Assembly (NCBI GenBank): GCA_026390575.1
Contig: JAPLFR010000008.1
Location: 124,001-188,000, forward strand
Reading direction: 5' to 3'
Length of the DNA: 64,000 bases
DNA from: Ignavibacteriales bacterium
GTDB lineage: Bacteria; Bacteroidota; Ignavibacteria; UBA10030
In this document: one piece after another, positions 9,178-17,778 of the stretch
Numbering within the stretch: position 1 is the first letter of the stretch
How the letters are laid out: each line of letters starts with the position of its first letter
Program-made: the position numbers and the translations under genes
The notes under the pieces: model-generated
Seen by the model: the letters and a program-made list of their open reading frames with translations, nothing else
What the model was told of the DNA's origin: nothing
The model's database searches: none

Positions 9178-10482
9178 ATGATATCCCCGACCTGTCATTC
9201 TATTCTGAAATATTTTTGTATTATTGTTCTCGAAAATATCATCCAGTTACAATTTCTTCAAGCGCAATGGGTATCGCAAATCGGTTATACACCGGAAAAT
9301 CTTGTAGATATTGTTATGCTCGACTCCTTGAAAGTCATTGCGATCGGTGATAGAAATGGAATTCTCCGAACGATCGACGCCGGCTCGACCTGGATTAACC
9401 AGACTATTGCCTTGAGCGCCATATTTCATTGGAATAGGATTTCTTTTTTCGATACTTCAAACGGTGCAATTGTTGGTGACCATCGGCTGATGACGACCAC
9501 TGACGGAGGTCTCCAATGGCAGATACGGACGGTTCCGACACAAACTCAATCGTGCCTTAGTGTTATGCAGACCGGACCCGCAGGCATATGTGTTGGCACC
9601 GATTCCGGTTGGGTGTACAGTACATCAGATACCGGCAAAACTTGGATTTCTGAGAAAATCAGTACATGGCCGATTCGCACATTCTTTGCATGGCGTGATT
9701 CGACTTTTCTAGGCTTCTCGAAATATGCACTTACACCTTATTCACTTTGCACACAATATGTGATTCCATCTCCTTCATGGAGCGAAGAAATATTACCGTT
9801 CTTCCGGGGGCTTGGATCGGAAGCATTTGATGCGGGGTTTTGTCATGGGGGCGGGTCGGGATTTATTGTCGGTGTATTTGGCGACCTTTGGTCACAACCT
9901 GCAATTGTTCGAAAATTAACGACCGATACTGCTTGGTACAGTATTTCAACAAGCATTATGGGCAATGGACCATTATATGGTATTTCAACTCCTTCAGCCA
10001 ATGTAATATATGTCTGCGGCAGCGGCGGCAGGATCTATAAATCGACAAATGGCGGAGACGCATGGACAAAACTTGAAGTACCGACAACACGGAATCTGCA
10101 TGCAATCTATTTTTATGATGAAAAACATGGTTTCGCTGTCGGCGATTCGGGCACAATTCTTTATACATCCAACGGCGGGGAGATTACAGTTGGAGTTAAA
10201 AAAAATGAAATAATTCCGTCAGAATTTGCATTGAATCAAAACTATCCCAATCCCTTTAATCCGACCACAACGATTGAATTCTCTATAGGGAAATCGAGTT
10301 ATACATCGTTGCGAATATACAACGTTCATGGAAGAGAAGTGGCAACGCTTGTGATCGGATCATTGTCTGCCGGAACTCACTCGGTAGTATGGGATGCATC
10401 GAAGTGTGCGAGCGGGATCTATTGTTATCGGCTGCAAACTGGCAGCTTTATAGAAACTAAAAAGCTCATCTTGTTGAGATGA
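9178..10482 (+). CDS. Secreted Ycf48-like beta-propeller protein with T9SS sorting domain
   Basis: The ATG at 9178 is chosen because AAAGGAGG lies just upstream; the longer frame from 9121 has no such site. The N-terminal hydrophobic segment is a signal peptide ending near LQAQ. The body consists of repeated blades with D.G.TW patterns (IDAGSTW, TTDGGLQW, TSDTGKTW, STNGGDAW) like Ycf48/BNR-type propellers. The last 80 or so residues contain NYPNPFNPTTTIEF, VHGREV and GIYCYRL, the T9SS type A domain. Expected location is the cell surface or medium. No catalytic site is visible; a binding or adhesive role is possible. The preceding 250 bp contains no gene. Confidence 0.82.
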   Translation: MISPTCHSILKYFCIIVLENIIQLQFLQAQWVSQIGYTPENLVDIVMLDSLKVIAIGDRNGILRTIDAGSTWINQTIALSAIFHWNRISFFDTSNGAIVGDHRLMTTTDGGLQWQIRTVPTQTQSCLSVMQTGPAGICVGTDSGWVYSTSDTGKTWISEKISTWPIRTFFAWRDSTFLGFSKYALTPYSLCTQYVIPSPSWSEEILPFFRGLGSEAFDAGFCHGGGSGFIVGVFGDLWSQPAIVRKLTTDTAWYSISTSIMGNGPLYGISTPSANVIYVCGSGGRIYKSTNGGDAWTKLEVPTTRNLHAIYFYDEKHGFAVGDSGTILYTSNGGEITVGVKKNEIIPSEFALNQNYPNPFNPTTTIEFSIGKSSYTSLRIYNVHGREVATLVIGSLSAGTHSVVWDASKCASGIYCYRLQTGSFIETKKLILLR

Positions 10483-10832
10483 GAACACATCGCGACATGC
10501 TAAATACTGTCATGATTCTTTTGTAAAGGCACGACACCGTCGTATTCTGATGAACAATAGCTTTAAAATGTGACGTTTTTATTCTGTACGATTTCTTCCT
10601 TTTCTAACCTTGCGCACAAACTTTCAACACTCATACTATATTCAAAAGGGATATCTTATGAGGATTCGATTCTGAAAAACAAGGATATCATTCTGCTTAG
10701 CAGAATCAGATTGAGCTATAGCGTATAACACACCGCAAAAATTAATCTTAATTTCAGTATATTATTTAATACAATGTTTCATTTGGTGAAATGGTAGATA
10801 AAATAGTCTCGATACTTTAATAGGAATATTCT
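10483..10832. other. Intergenic region, 350 bp, no gene recognised
   Basis: No coding frame, tRNA or clear promoter was recognised. One perfect hairpin is present: ATTCTGC (10690-10696), a TTA loop, and GCAGAAT (10700-10706), without a T tail. The tract is AT-rich like the dapF-like gene that follows and may mark the left edge of a transferred segment. Confidence 0.4.
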
Positions 10833-11696
10833 ATGGAAATGAACCATTTTGTGAAATCTCATGGATTAGGAAATGAATATGTCGTATTTGATTCAGAATA
10901 TATTAATTTTCAGATAAACGAATCGAATATCAAAAAAATATGTAATGTACATTTTGGTATTGGCTCCGACGGTATCCTGCTTAAAATCCCGAGCAATAAA
11001 GCTGATTTTGGATTGAAAATATATAATCCGGATGGCAGTGAAGCTGAAAAAAGCGGAAATGGGTTAAGAATATTCTCTAAATTCTTATATGATTATAAGT
11101 GGAGTAAAAATAAAAAATTTACAATAGAAACAAAAGGTGGAATCGTTCATGCATCTGTTATAGAATCACTCAATGACAGAGCAAAAATTATTACAATTGA
11201 CATGGGTAAAGCTATTTTCGATAGCAAATCAATACCCGTCCTCAATAATAAACCCGAGTGTATAGATGAAATATTAACTCTTGAGGATGCTGTATTTTCC
11301 ATCAATTGTGTTTCTGTCGGTAATCCTCATTGCGTGATTTTAAGAGATACACTTGATATCGATCAGATTAAAAAATACGGTCCACAAATAGAAAACAATA
11401 AAATTTTTCCTCATAGAATAAACGTCCAATTTGCAAAGGTACTTAATGAGAAGGAAGTTGAAATACTAATATGGGAAAGAGGCGCCGGTTTTACTCTTGC
11501 TTCCGGAAGTTCTTCATGCGCTGTTGCTTCTGTTCTCTATAAAAAAGGATTGATTCAATCGGATGTAACAATAAGAATGCTGGGCGGCACGCTTACTATT
11601 GGCATTGATAAATCATGGAATTTGCAAATGACCGGTGAAGTAAAACAAATTGCGGAAGGAAATCTTAGTGCAGATTTTCTAAATGAACTACAATAA
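10833..11696 (+). CDS. Diaminopimelate epimerase homologue with serine in place of both catalytic cysteines
   Basis: This 287-residue protein is clearly of the DapF fold: it starts with HGLGNEYVVFD, and has FGIGSDG, NPDGSEAEKSGNGLRIF, SVGNPHCVI and ERGAGFTLASGSSSCA. In known DapF enzymes two cysteines (CGNG and ACGSG) act as acid and base. Here the matching residues are Ser74 and Ser224 (codons AGC and TCC), while the conserved His and Glu of the site are kept. The family converts LL- to meso-diaminopimelate, and the next gene encodes a DapL-like aminotransferase, the step before. Either this is a naturally serine-based epimerase or it has another substrate. Base composition is visibly more AT-rich than the genes before it. 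Confidence 0.8.
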   Translation: MEMNHFVKSHGLGNEYVVFDSEYINFQINESNIKKICNVHFGIGSDGILLKIPSNKADFGLKIYNPDGSEAEKSGNGLRIFSKFLYDYKWSKNKKFTIETKGGIVHASVIESLNDRAKIITIDMGKAIFDSKSIPVLNNKPECIDEILTLEDAVFSINCVSVGNPHCVILRDTLDIDQIKKYGPQIENNKIFPHRINVQFAKVLNEKEVEILIWERGAGFTLASGSSSCAVASVLYKKGLIQSDVTIRMLGGTLTIGIDKSWNLQMTGEVKQIAEGNLSADFLNELQ

Positions 11697-11790
11697 CATT
11701 ACTGCTGCACCTAACTGTGGCTGTTACCAATGATCGGCGTACAACACATTGAACTATGAATCTATGTACACAAGAAGATGAGGAGTAAAC

Positions 11791-13023
11791 ATGAACTTCT
11801 TTGATAATAAAATAGCTGAAAGACTTGGCGGACAAAAATTCGGGAAATCTACAGAAATATATAAATTTGAACTTATTAAAAGAGCAAAAGCTGCAGCAAA
11901 GAAAGAACATCCTGACATACCCTTAATCGATATGGGTGTCGGGGAACCTGATTGGCCTGCTGACCCGCTTGTAGTTCAGACACTATCACAGGAAGCAGGA
12001 AAACCGGAAAATCGATGGTACGCGGATAACGGAATTCAAGAATTCCAGGAAGCAGCTGCTCAGTATCTCAATCAAGTCTATGGCATTACAGGACTGAATC
12101 CAACAGAGCATATAGTCCATGGAATCGGTTCAAAGCCTATGCTTGCGATCCTGCCGATTTGCTTTATTAATCCTGGCGATATTCTCCTCACAACAATTCC
12201 AGGGTATCCGGTGACTGCCACCTATACAAAATATTTGGGCGGGGAAGTTTATAATCTTCCATTGCTGGAATCAAATTCATTTCTGCCGGATTTGGGATCA
12301 ATTCCAAGGCCGATTCTCAAAAAGTCAAAAGCCATGTATCTAAATTATCCAAATAATCCAACCGGTGCAACTGCAACCTCGGAATTTTTTAAGAACGTTG
12401 TTGACTTTGCTGATCGTCATGGAATTGTAGTTATCCACGATGCTCCTTACAGTGCGTTGACATTTGATGGTTATAAACCGCTCAGTTTTTTATCTGTTGA
12501 TGGAGCGATGGATGTTGGAGTTGAGGTCCATTCATTATCTAAAGCGTTCAATATGACGGGCTGGAGAATAGGTTTTATTTGCGGTAATCCTAAAGCTGTC
12601 AAAGCGTACGCCACTGTGAAAGACAATACTGATTCAGGACAGTTTAGGGCTATTCAAAAAGCGGCAATCACCGCACTGTCCAATACGCGTATTACTGAAA
12701 AAACAGTTGAGAAATATTCAAGAAGATTCAATTTACTTGTAAAGGCATTAGCTGATTCAGGATTTGATGCAAAAAAACCAAAGGGATCTTTTTATTGTTA
12801 TGTCAAAGCACCAAAAGGAACTGAACAAGGAGATACTTTTAAAACTGCTTCGGAATTTTCAGATTTCTTAATTCGGAAAGCTCTCATATCAACAGTACCA
12901 TGGGATGACGCCGGTGCATACATTCGTTTCTCTGTAACATTTGAAGCCGATTCACTTGAAAAGGAAATTGAAGTCCTTGAGGAATTGAAGAATAGAATGA
13001 AAAGAATAGGACTGATTTTTTAA
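11791..13023 (+). CDS. dapL: LL-diaminopimelate aminotransferase-like PLP enzyme
   Basis: This 410-residue class I/II aminotransferase has MGVGEPDWPADP, NYPNNPTGA, HDAPYS, the PLP Lys251 in VHSLSKAFNMTGWRIGF, and DNTDSGQFRAIQKA. The last two are characteristic of LL-diaminopimelate aminotransferases, which make LL-DAP directly from tetrahydrodipicolinate and glutamate. A GAGGAG site precedes the ATG. Together with the upstream DapF homologue it forms a two-gene lysine/peptidoglycan-precursor unit. Other class I aminotransferases share much of this pattern, so the substrate is probable rather than proven. Confidence 0.78.
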   Translation: MNFFDNKIAERLGGQKFGKSTEIYKFELIKRAKAAAKKEHPDIPLIDMGVGEPDWPADPLVVQTLSQEAGKPENRWYADNGIQEFQEAAAQYLNQVYGITGLNPTEHIVHGIGSKPMLAILPICFINPGDILLTTIPGYPVTATYTKYLGGEVYNLPLLESNSFLPDLGSIPRPILKKSKAMYLNYPNNPTGATATSEFFKNVVDFADRHGIVVIHDAPYSALTFDGYKPLSFLSVDGAMDVGVEVHSLSKAFNMTGWRIGFICGNPKAVKAYATVKDNTDSGQFRAIQKAAITALSNTRITEKTVEKYSRRFNLLVKALADSGFDAKKPKGSFYCYVKAPKGTEQGDTFKTASEFSDFLIRKALISTVPWDDAGAYIRFSVTFEADSLEKEIEVLEELKNRMKRIGLIF

Positions 13024-13100
13024 GGATCACCTCCGGAAGACAGCAAGTTATTTAATCTAACAATTCGCTCTTGACCACGATTAAGTTTTCATCCAAATAG

Positions 13101-13379
13101 AAACGGACAGTAAGAGAAGCGGACTATAGACAAGATGGTCAAAGAGTAATATATTTAGCACAAGACAATGGCGCTGGTTTTGATATGAAATATGTAAACA
13201 AGCTTTTTGGTGTATTCCAACGTTTATACAGTGAGAGAGAATTCGAAGGAACTGGAGTTGGTTTGGCAATAGTGAAGCGATTAATTAATCATCATGGCGG
13301 AGAAGTCTGGGCAGAAAGTCAAATGGATAATGGTGCTGTATTGTACTTTACAGTTTCAAACAAAGGAGGCATACTTTGA
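13101..13379 (+). pseudogene. 3' remnant of a sensor histidine kinase (HATPase domain only)
   Basis: The open frame begins directly after a TAG at 13098-13100 and encodes about 92 residues. The kinase ATP-binding boxes are clear: DNGAGFD (G1/N-G1 region), the F box GVFQRL, and [13 protein letters not shown] (G2). The start of the HATPase domain, the dimerisation/phosphoacceptor helices and any sensor domain are missing, and nothing resembling them lies upstream. The resemblance is to phytochrome-type kinases that pair with Rcp-like regulators. The TGA overlaps the TTG start of the response regulator. A short protein from the ATG at 13185 is possible but would lack the phosphoacceptor. It looks like a truncation scar at the right edge of the dapF/dapL segment. 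Confidence 0.75.
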
Positions 13380-13819
13380 ATTATCAAAATGTTGTAGATA
13401 TTTTGTTAGTGGAGGATAATCCGAGGGATACGGAGTTAACGATCCGAGCGCTCAATAAACATAATAGTACCAGCCGGATTATTGTGCTTGAGGATGGGGC
13501 GGAAGCTCTTGACTATATTTTCTGCAGAGGTAAATACGCTGACCGTGTGATCACCAATCAACCGAAAGTAATATTGCTCGATTTGAAACTGCCCAAGGTT
13601 GATGGACTCGAAACTCTCAAGATAATCAAATCGGATGAACGGACGAAAATGATTCCGATTGTCATGGTGACTTCATCAAAACAAGATTCGGATATGAAGG
13701 CTGCATATAAATACGGCGCCAATAGTTATGTTGTGAAACCAGTGGACTTTAATACATTCGTAGAAGCTATGAGTCATCTTGTCCTTTACTGGTTGTTGGT
13801 TAATCAATCGTCGAGTTAA
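13376..13819 (+). CDS. Single-domain response regulator (Rcp1-like)
   Basis: This 147-residue receiver domain has the acidic pair in LLVEDNP, the phosphoacceptor Asp69 in ILLDLKLP, Thr/Ser in MVTSSK and Lys in VVKPVDF. There is no output domain. Start is TTG with AAAGGAGG upstream, and TTGA overlaps the stop of the kinase remnant, a typical coupled arrangement. In the Rcp family such regulators receive phosphate from a phytochrome-type kinase and pass it on. Since its neighbouring kinase is broken, it must rely on another kinase or be decaying. All key residues are intact. Confidence 0.88.
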   Translation: MNYQNVVDILLVEDNPRDTELTIRALNKHNSTSRIIVLEDGAEALDYIFCRGKYADRVITNQPKVILLDLKLPKVDGLETLKIIKSDERTKMIPIVMVTSSKQDSDMKAAYKYGANSYVVKPVDFNTFVEAMSHLVLYWLLVNQSSS

Positions 13820-14187
13820 CGTGAAAAATTCTGGTGTCACACAGTTATGGAGAACAGAGAAGTAAAAATTATTATATGAACGAACCTGCTCATATTCTCA
13901 CTAATGTTCTTGATCGGATAGGGAATAACTTCGTCTAACTCCCTAGAAGTCATATCGTGAAAACAGATCGTCGTGCGCCGATTTCAGTTGTTGTTCCGAT
14001 CAAAAACCAGTTATACCTGCCTAGAGAATTAACCATACATTAATACTGTTCATATTCTAGAATGTCCGGAAGTAATTCCTGACATTCTAGGAACTGCATC
14101 ATTGATACTATCTCCCGTTGTCTGAGTTCACCAGTACATTAAAAAGGAAGGTTGCACGTGCAGAATAAATACTGTGAAGATGGGTGG
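13820..14187. other. Intergenic region between convergent genes, 368 bp
   Basis: No gene is recognised. The stretch separates the response regulator (plus) from the polyprenyl synthase (minus). It contains the long hairpin at 14057-14090, described separately, and a short GCACGTGC palindrome near 14154. Confidence 0.4.
14057..14090. repeat. Long perfect hairpin between convergent genes
   Basis: CTAGAATGTC (14057-14066) and GACATTCTAG (14081-14090) form a perfect 10-bp stem. Inside it GGAA and TTCC pair again around GTAA after one mismatch, giving a nearly continuous 15-position helix. There is no T run on either side, so a standard intrinsic terminator is not supported. It may be a protein-binding palindrome, a remnant of a mobile element, or a structure that ends both converging transcripts by another route. 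Confidence 0.55.
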
Positions 14188-15183
14188 CTAACTGCTTCTT
14201 TCTAAAACGAAGCTGATAAAATGAAGAAGTGATTGCTTAACAGGAGAATCAGGAAAGGAAACGAGTGAGTGAGCCGCACGTGCAGCAAATTCTTCTGCCT
14301 TTCTTGATGAATATTCAATGCCGTTATTTGCACGAACGAAGTCCAATACCCATGCAATTTCTTTTTGCCGCGCACCTTTTTTTACATATCGTAATGCCTG
14401 CGTCGCTTCGTGCCGATTGCTGTTTTGAAGTGCATAGATGAGAGGAAGAGTGAGTTTCTTTTCTTTAATATCGCTGCCGGTGGATTTTCCAAGTATGCTT
14501 TTTCGTCCAAGGTAATCTAATAAATCATCTCGTATCTGAAATGCCAATCCAACATTCTCACCGTACGCTTTTAGCAAATTTCTTTTTTCTTGATCGTGTG
14601 TAGTGCTTGCCGCCCCAATATCTGTGCATGCAGAAAAAAGAGATCCTGTTTTATCGCTGATGATCTTGGTATATGTTTCCTCATCAATATTGAGCTGGCG
14701 GCTCTTTTGAATCTGAAGCAATTCTCCTTCACTCATCCGCTTGACCGCAAGCGATGTCGAATCCAAAAAGTAATGATCGTTGTATTGTAAGGATAACAAC
14801 AATCCGCGTGAGAGAAGGTAATCGCCCATCAAGACAGCAATTTTATTTTTCCAGACAGCGTTGATGGATGCAAGTCCGCGACGTGTATCGGCGTCATCCA
14901 CAACGTCATCGTGAACGAGTGTAGCTGTATGGAGAAGCTCAATAAGTGTCGCAGCACGGTATGTGCTTTCGTTAATCTCACCGCATAACTTTGCGCTCAG
15001 CATCACTAATAACGGACGGACGCGTTTCCCTTTTTGTCGCAGAAGATAACGTGTAACAACATCTACAAGCGCGACTTGTGAACGCATCGCGTCCCTGAAG
15101 ACACTGTCAAATTTCTTCAGTTCTTTCTCAACTGGTCTACGAATTGTATCGAGTGAACGATCAGATGAGCGCAAAATACTCAT
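14188..15183 (-). CDS. Polyprenyl diphosphate synthase
   Basis: This 331-residue trans-prenyltransferase has the first aspartate-rich motif LVHDDVVDDADTRRG, the second motif FQIRDDLLDYLG, and KTGSLF between them. It chains isopentenyl diphosphate onto an allylic starter to make the long side chain of quinones. Chain length (hepta, octa or nona) cannot be told from the motif. The start overlaps the tatC stop by 4 bp (ATGA), so the two are translationally coupled. It is the last gene of the minus-strand run. Confidence 0.92.
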   Translation of the reverse strand: MSILRSSDRSLDTIRRPVEKELKKFDSVFRDAMRSQVALVDVVTRYLLRQKGKRVRPLLVMLSAKLCGEINESTYRAATLIELLHTATLVHDDVVDDADTRRGLASINAVWKNKIAVLMGDYLLSRGLLLSLQYNDHYFLDSTSLAVKRMSEGELLQIQKSRQLNIDEETYTKIISDKTGSLFSACTDIGAASTTHDQEKRNLLKAYGENVGLAFQIRDDLLDYLGRKSILGKSTGSDIKEKKLTLPLIYALQNSNRHEATQALRYVKKGARQKEIAWVLDFVRANNGIEYSSRKAEEFAARAAHSLVSFPDSPVKQSLLHFISFVLERSS

Positions 15184-15974
15184 ACTATATTTTCCGTTGA
15201 TGGAGTTTTTTTCTTCTGGGCAAACTTGGAGACAAAAATGCTGACTTCATAAAGAAAGAACATCGGTAAAGCAAGTAGTGTTTGCGTAACCATATCAGGT
15301 GTCGGTGTCACGACGGCGGAAATAATAAGGATAACAACGATAGCATGCCGGCGGTATTTCCGCATGAATGCAGGAGTAAGCATTCCCATCTTCGAGAGGA
15401 AGTATGAAATCATCGGCAATTCAAAGACAAGGCCGGCGCCAAGCAATAAAGCCAGCATAAAGCTGACATATTGATCGAGCGCTACATGCAATTCAATGTT
15501 CTGTGTGCCGAAGGTTGAAAAGAATGTCAGTGCGGCGGGAAGCAATACGTAATATCCAAATGCTATGCCGGTGAAGAAACAGAGAGATGTGAAGAATACA
15601 ATACGCGAAATATACTGCCGTTCTTTTGGAAGCAATCCCGGAGCAACAAATTTCCAAAGACAATAAATTGTATATGGCATACTGAGAATAACGCCGCAGA
15701 TAAGAATTGCTTCCATGTAAAGCATGACAATACCGTATGGCGAAAGCACCTGTGCTTTTAATCCGACCGATCGAAGAGGGCTGAGAAGAAGGGTCTGTAC
15801 GATGAAATCAGCAAAGAAGATGCACAATGCGGTACCAACAAGAATACCGATAACCATTTTGATGATTTGCTTGCGCAGTTCTTCGAGGTGATCGAGAAAT
15901 GACATTTCACGTTCTTTGGAAATGTTACTGGCAGATTTAAATATTTTCTCGATTATGGCTTGTGTAATACTCAT
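15180..15974 (-). CDS. tatC: Twin-arginine translocase subunit TatC
   Basis: This 264-residue protein has six hydrophobic segments. The family signature is the cytoplasmic MSFLDHLEELRKQ near residue 24, with YIVLL/FGYYVLLPAALTFF and FELPMISYFL later. A cytoplasmic N-terminal extension of about 20 residues precedes it. TatC recognises twin-arginine signal peptides and forms the folded-protein translocon with TatA/TatB, which are not in this window. The gene begins 9 bp after glyA. Confidence 0.93.
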   Translation of the reverse strand: MSITQAIIEKIFKSASNISKEREMSFLDHLEELRKQIIKMVIGILVGTALCIFFADFIVQTLLLSPLRSVGLKAQVLSPYGIVMLYMEAILICGVILSMPYTIYCLWKFVAPGLLPKERQYISRIVFFTSLCFFTGIAFGYYVLLPAALTFFSTFGTQNIELHVALDQYVSFMLALLLGAGLVFELPMISYFLSKMGMLTPAFMRKYRRHAIVVILIISAVVTPTPDMVTQTLLALPMFFLYEVSIFVSKFAQKKKTPSTENIV

Positions 15975-15983
15975 GCAACGCCG

Positions 15984-17279
15984 CTAAATCATTTCAGGAT
16001 ACAGAGGAAATCCTTCACAAAATGTTTTTACTTCTTCGCTAACCTGTTTTAATAATTTTATATCCGTCCGATTATTGAGGACGCGGTCCATAAATTCCGC
16101 AATAACTTCCATTTCAGGTTCTTTCATTCCGCGTGTTGTAATGGCAGGTGTACCAATACGAATACCGCTTGTGATGAGGGGTGATTTATCATCAAATGGA
16201 ACTGCGTTTTTATTCACTGTTATACCGGCAAGATCAAGAGCTTCCTGCGATTCCTTACCGTTCAGGTCTTTGTTACGGAGGTCGATAAGCATCAGATGAT
16301 TATCTGTCCCGCCGGAAATAATATTGTAGCCGCGCTTGGTTAATGATGCAGCGAACGCATGGGCATTTTTAATAATTTGCTCTGCATACGTGCGATATTG
16401 CGGCTGAAGATTCTCGTTAAATGCGACGGCTTTTGCAGCAATAACGTGCATCAGCGGGCCGCCTTGAATGCCTGGAATGACCATCGAATCAATAAGCTCC
16501 GACATCATCTTTCTTCTGCCGGATTTTGCCGCTACGTGTCCAAATGGATTCTCGTAATCTTTACCGATCATAATCATTCCACCGCGCGGGCCGCGAAGTG
16601 TTTTATGGGTCGTTGTCGTGACGACGTGGCAATACGGAAGAGGATCATTGTGCAGTTTTGCCGCAACTAATCCTGCGGGATGAGCAATATCAGCAAAGAG
16701 GAATGCACCCACTTTATCCGCGATTTCACGGAATGTCTTGTAATCGATGTTGCGCGAATAGGCGCTTGCACCGACTGTAATCATTTTTGGTTTTCCACGT
16801 TTCGCTTTTTCTTCAACATCATTATAATCTATGCGGCCTGTTTCTTTTGAAACACCATAAGCGGAGAAATTATATAATTGTCCGGAAAAGTTTACGGGAG
16901 AACCATGAGTCAGGTGTCCGCCGTGGGAAAGATTCATACCAAGGACGGCATCTCCCGGCTTGATGAATGAAAAATAAACAGCCATATTCGCCTGTGATCC
17001 GGAATGCGGCTGGACATTGACATATTCAGCGCCGAATAATTTCTTGGCACGATCGCGCGCCAGATTCTCTGCAATATCGATATATTCGCATCCGCCGTAA
17101 TAGCGCTTGGCTGGATATCCTTCCGCATATTTGTTTGTCAGAACGCTGCCCAATGCTTCAAGCACAGCCGGGCTCACAAAGTTTTCTGATGCGATGAGTT
17201 CGAGCTTGGAATTTTGTCTGTGAACTTCGCCTTGAATAGCAGCGAATACTTCCGGATCAGATATTTTGAGGTTATTCAT
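15984..17279 (-). CDS. glyA: Serine hydroxymethyltransferase
   Basis: This 431-residue enzyme has the conserved [34 protein letters not shown], and the PLP lysine in [14 protein letters not shown]. It interconverts serine and glycine and charges tetrahydrofolate with a one-carbon unit. It lies 53 bp downstream of rpiB and 9 bp before tatC in the minus-strand run. Serine made or used here is also the substrate of the lipid module earlier in the window, but that link is only metabolic. Confidence 0.96.
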   Translation of the reverse strand: MNNLKISDPEVFAAIQGEVHRQNSKLELIASENFVSPAVLEALGSVLTNKYAEGYPAKRYYGGCEYIDIAENLARDRAKKLFGAEYVNVQPHSGSQANMAVYFSFIKPGDAVLGMNLSHGGHLTHGSPVNFSGQLYNFSAYGVSKETGRIDYNDVEEKAKRGKPKMITVGASAYSRNIDYKTFREIADKVGAFLFADIAHPAGLVAAKLHNDPLPYCHVVTTTTHKTLRGPRGGMIMIGKDYENPFGHVAAKSGRRKMMSELIDSMVIPGIQGGPLMHVIAAKAVAFNENLQPQYRTYAEQIIKNAHAFAASLTKRGYNIISGGTDNHLMLIDLRNKDLNGKESQEALDLAGITVNKNAVPFDDKSPLITSGIRIGTPAITTRGMKEPEMEVIAEFMDRVLNNRTDIKLLKQVSEEVKTFCEGFPLYPEMI

Positions 17280-17332
17280 AGTGAGATTGATTTAGAAAAT
17301 GGTTGTTCCACTGAATACTGATGAGTTAAATT

Positions 17333-17773
17333 TTATAAACCTGTAAGAGAGTGAATCTTTTGAATTCGATTTATATGCCGTTCTCCACCGCTAAAGGGAG
17401 TTGTTAAAAACGTCTTTACAATTTCTGTTGCTGTTTCCCAAGGTGTGATGCGTGCACCTAAACACAGGATGTTGGCGTCATTATGCGCACGTGAAAGTTT
17501 TGCTGATGCAGACGATTCGCAAACAGCGGCACGGATTCCGCTGTGCTTGTTAGCGACAATGGACATACCGATGCCAGTTCCGCAGATTAAAATACCACGC
17601 TGGAATTTGCCTGAAGCGACCGCCTTAGAAACTGCGTGCGCAAAATCAGGATAATCAACAGAATCTAAAGAAGAAGTACCGAAATCCTCATAAGGCTTTC
17701 CAATTTCATCTAGAAGTTTTTTCAAACGTTCTTTGTAGTCAAAACCCGCATGGTCGCTGCCGAGCGCAATCAT
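17333..17773 (-). CDS. rpiB: Ribose-5-phosphate isomerase B
   Basis: The 146-residue protein has the RpiB signatures GSDHAGFDYK at the N terminus and GILICGTGIGMSIVANK, which holds the catalytic cysteine and the anion hole, followed by HNDANILCLGAR. It interconverts ribose-5-phosphate and ribulose-5-phosphate in the pentose phosphate pathway. The gene starts 5 bp after the outer-membrane protein gene, so it is co-transcribed with it. Confidence 0.95.
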   Translation of the reverse strand: MIALGSDHAGFDYKERLKKLLDEIGKPYEDFGTSSLDSVDYPDFAHAVSKAVASGKFQRGILICGTGIGMSIVANKHSGIRAAVCESSASAKLSRAHNDANILCLGARITPWETATEIVKTFLTTPFSGGERHINRIQKIHSLTGL

Positions 17774-17778
17774 AGATA

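Noticed and set aside
10690-10706. Hairpin before the dapF-like gene as a terminator
   Set aside because: The stem is only 7 bp and the sequence after it (CAGATTGAGC) has no T run.
11791-13023. Generic aspartate aminotransferase for the dapL-like gene
   Set aside because: VHSLSKAFNMTGWRIGF and NTDSGQFRAIQKA fit LL-DAP aminotransferases better, and the neighbour is a DapF homologue.
14188-14790. Plus-strand frame at 14590-14790 as a gene
   Set aside because: It is antisense to the well-supported polyprenyl synthase, and its peptide shows no motif.
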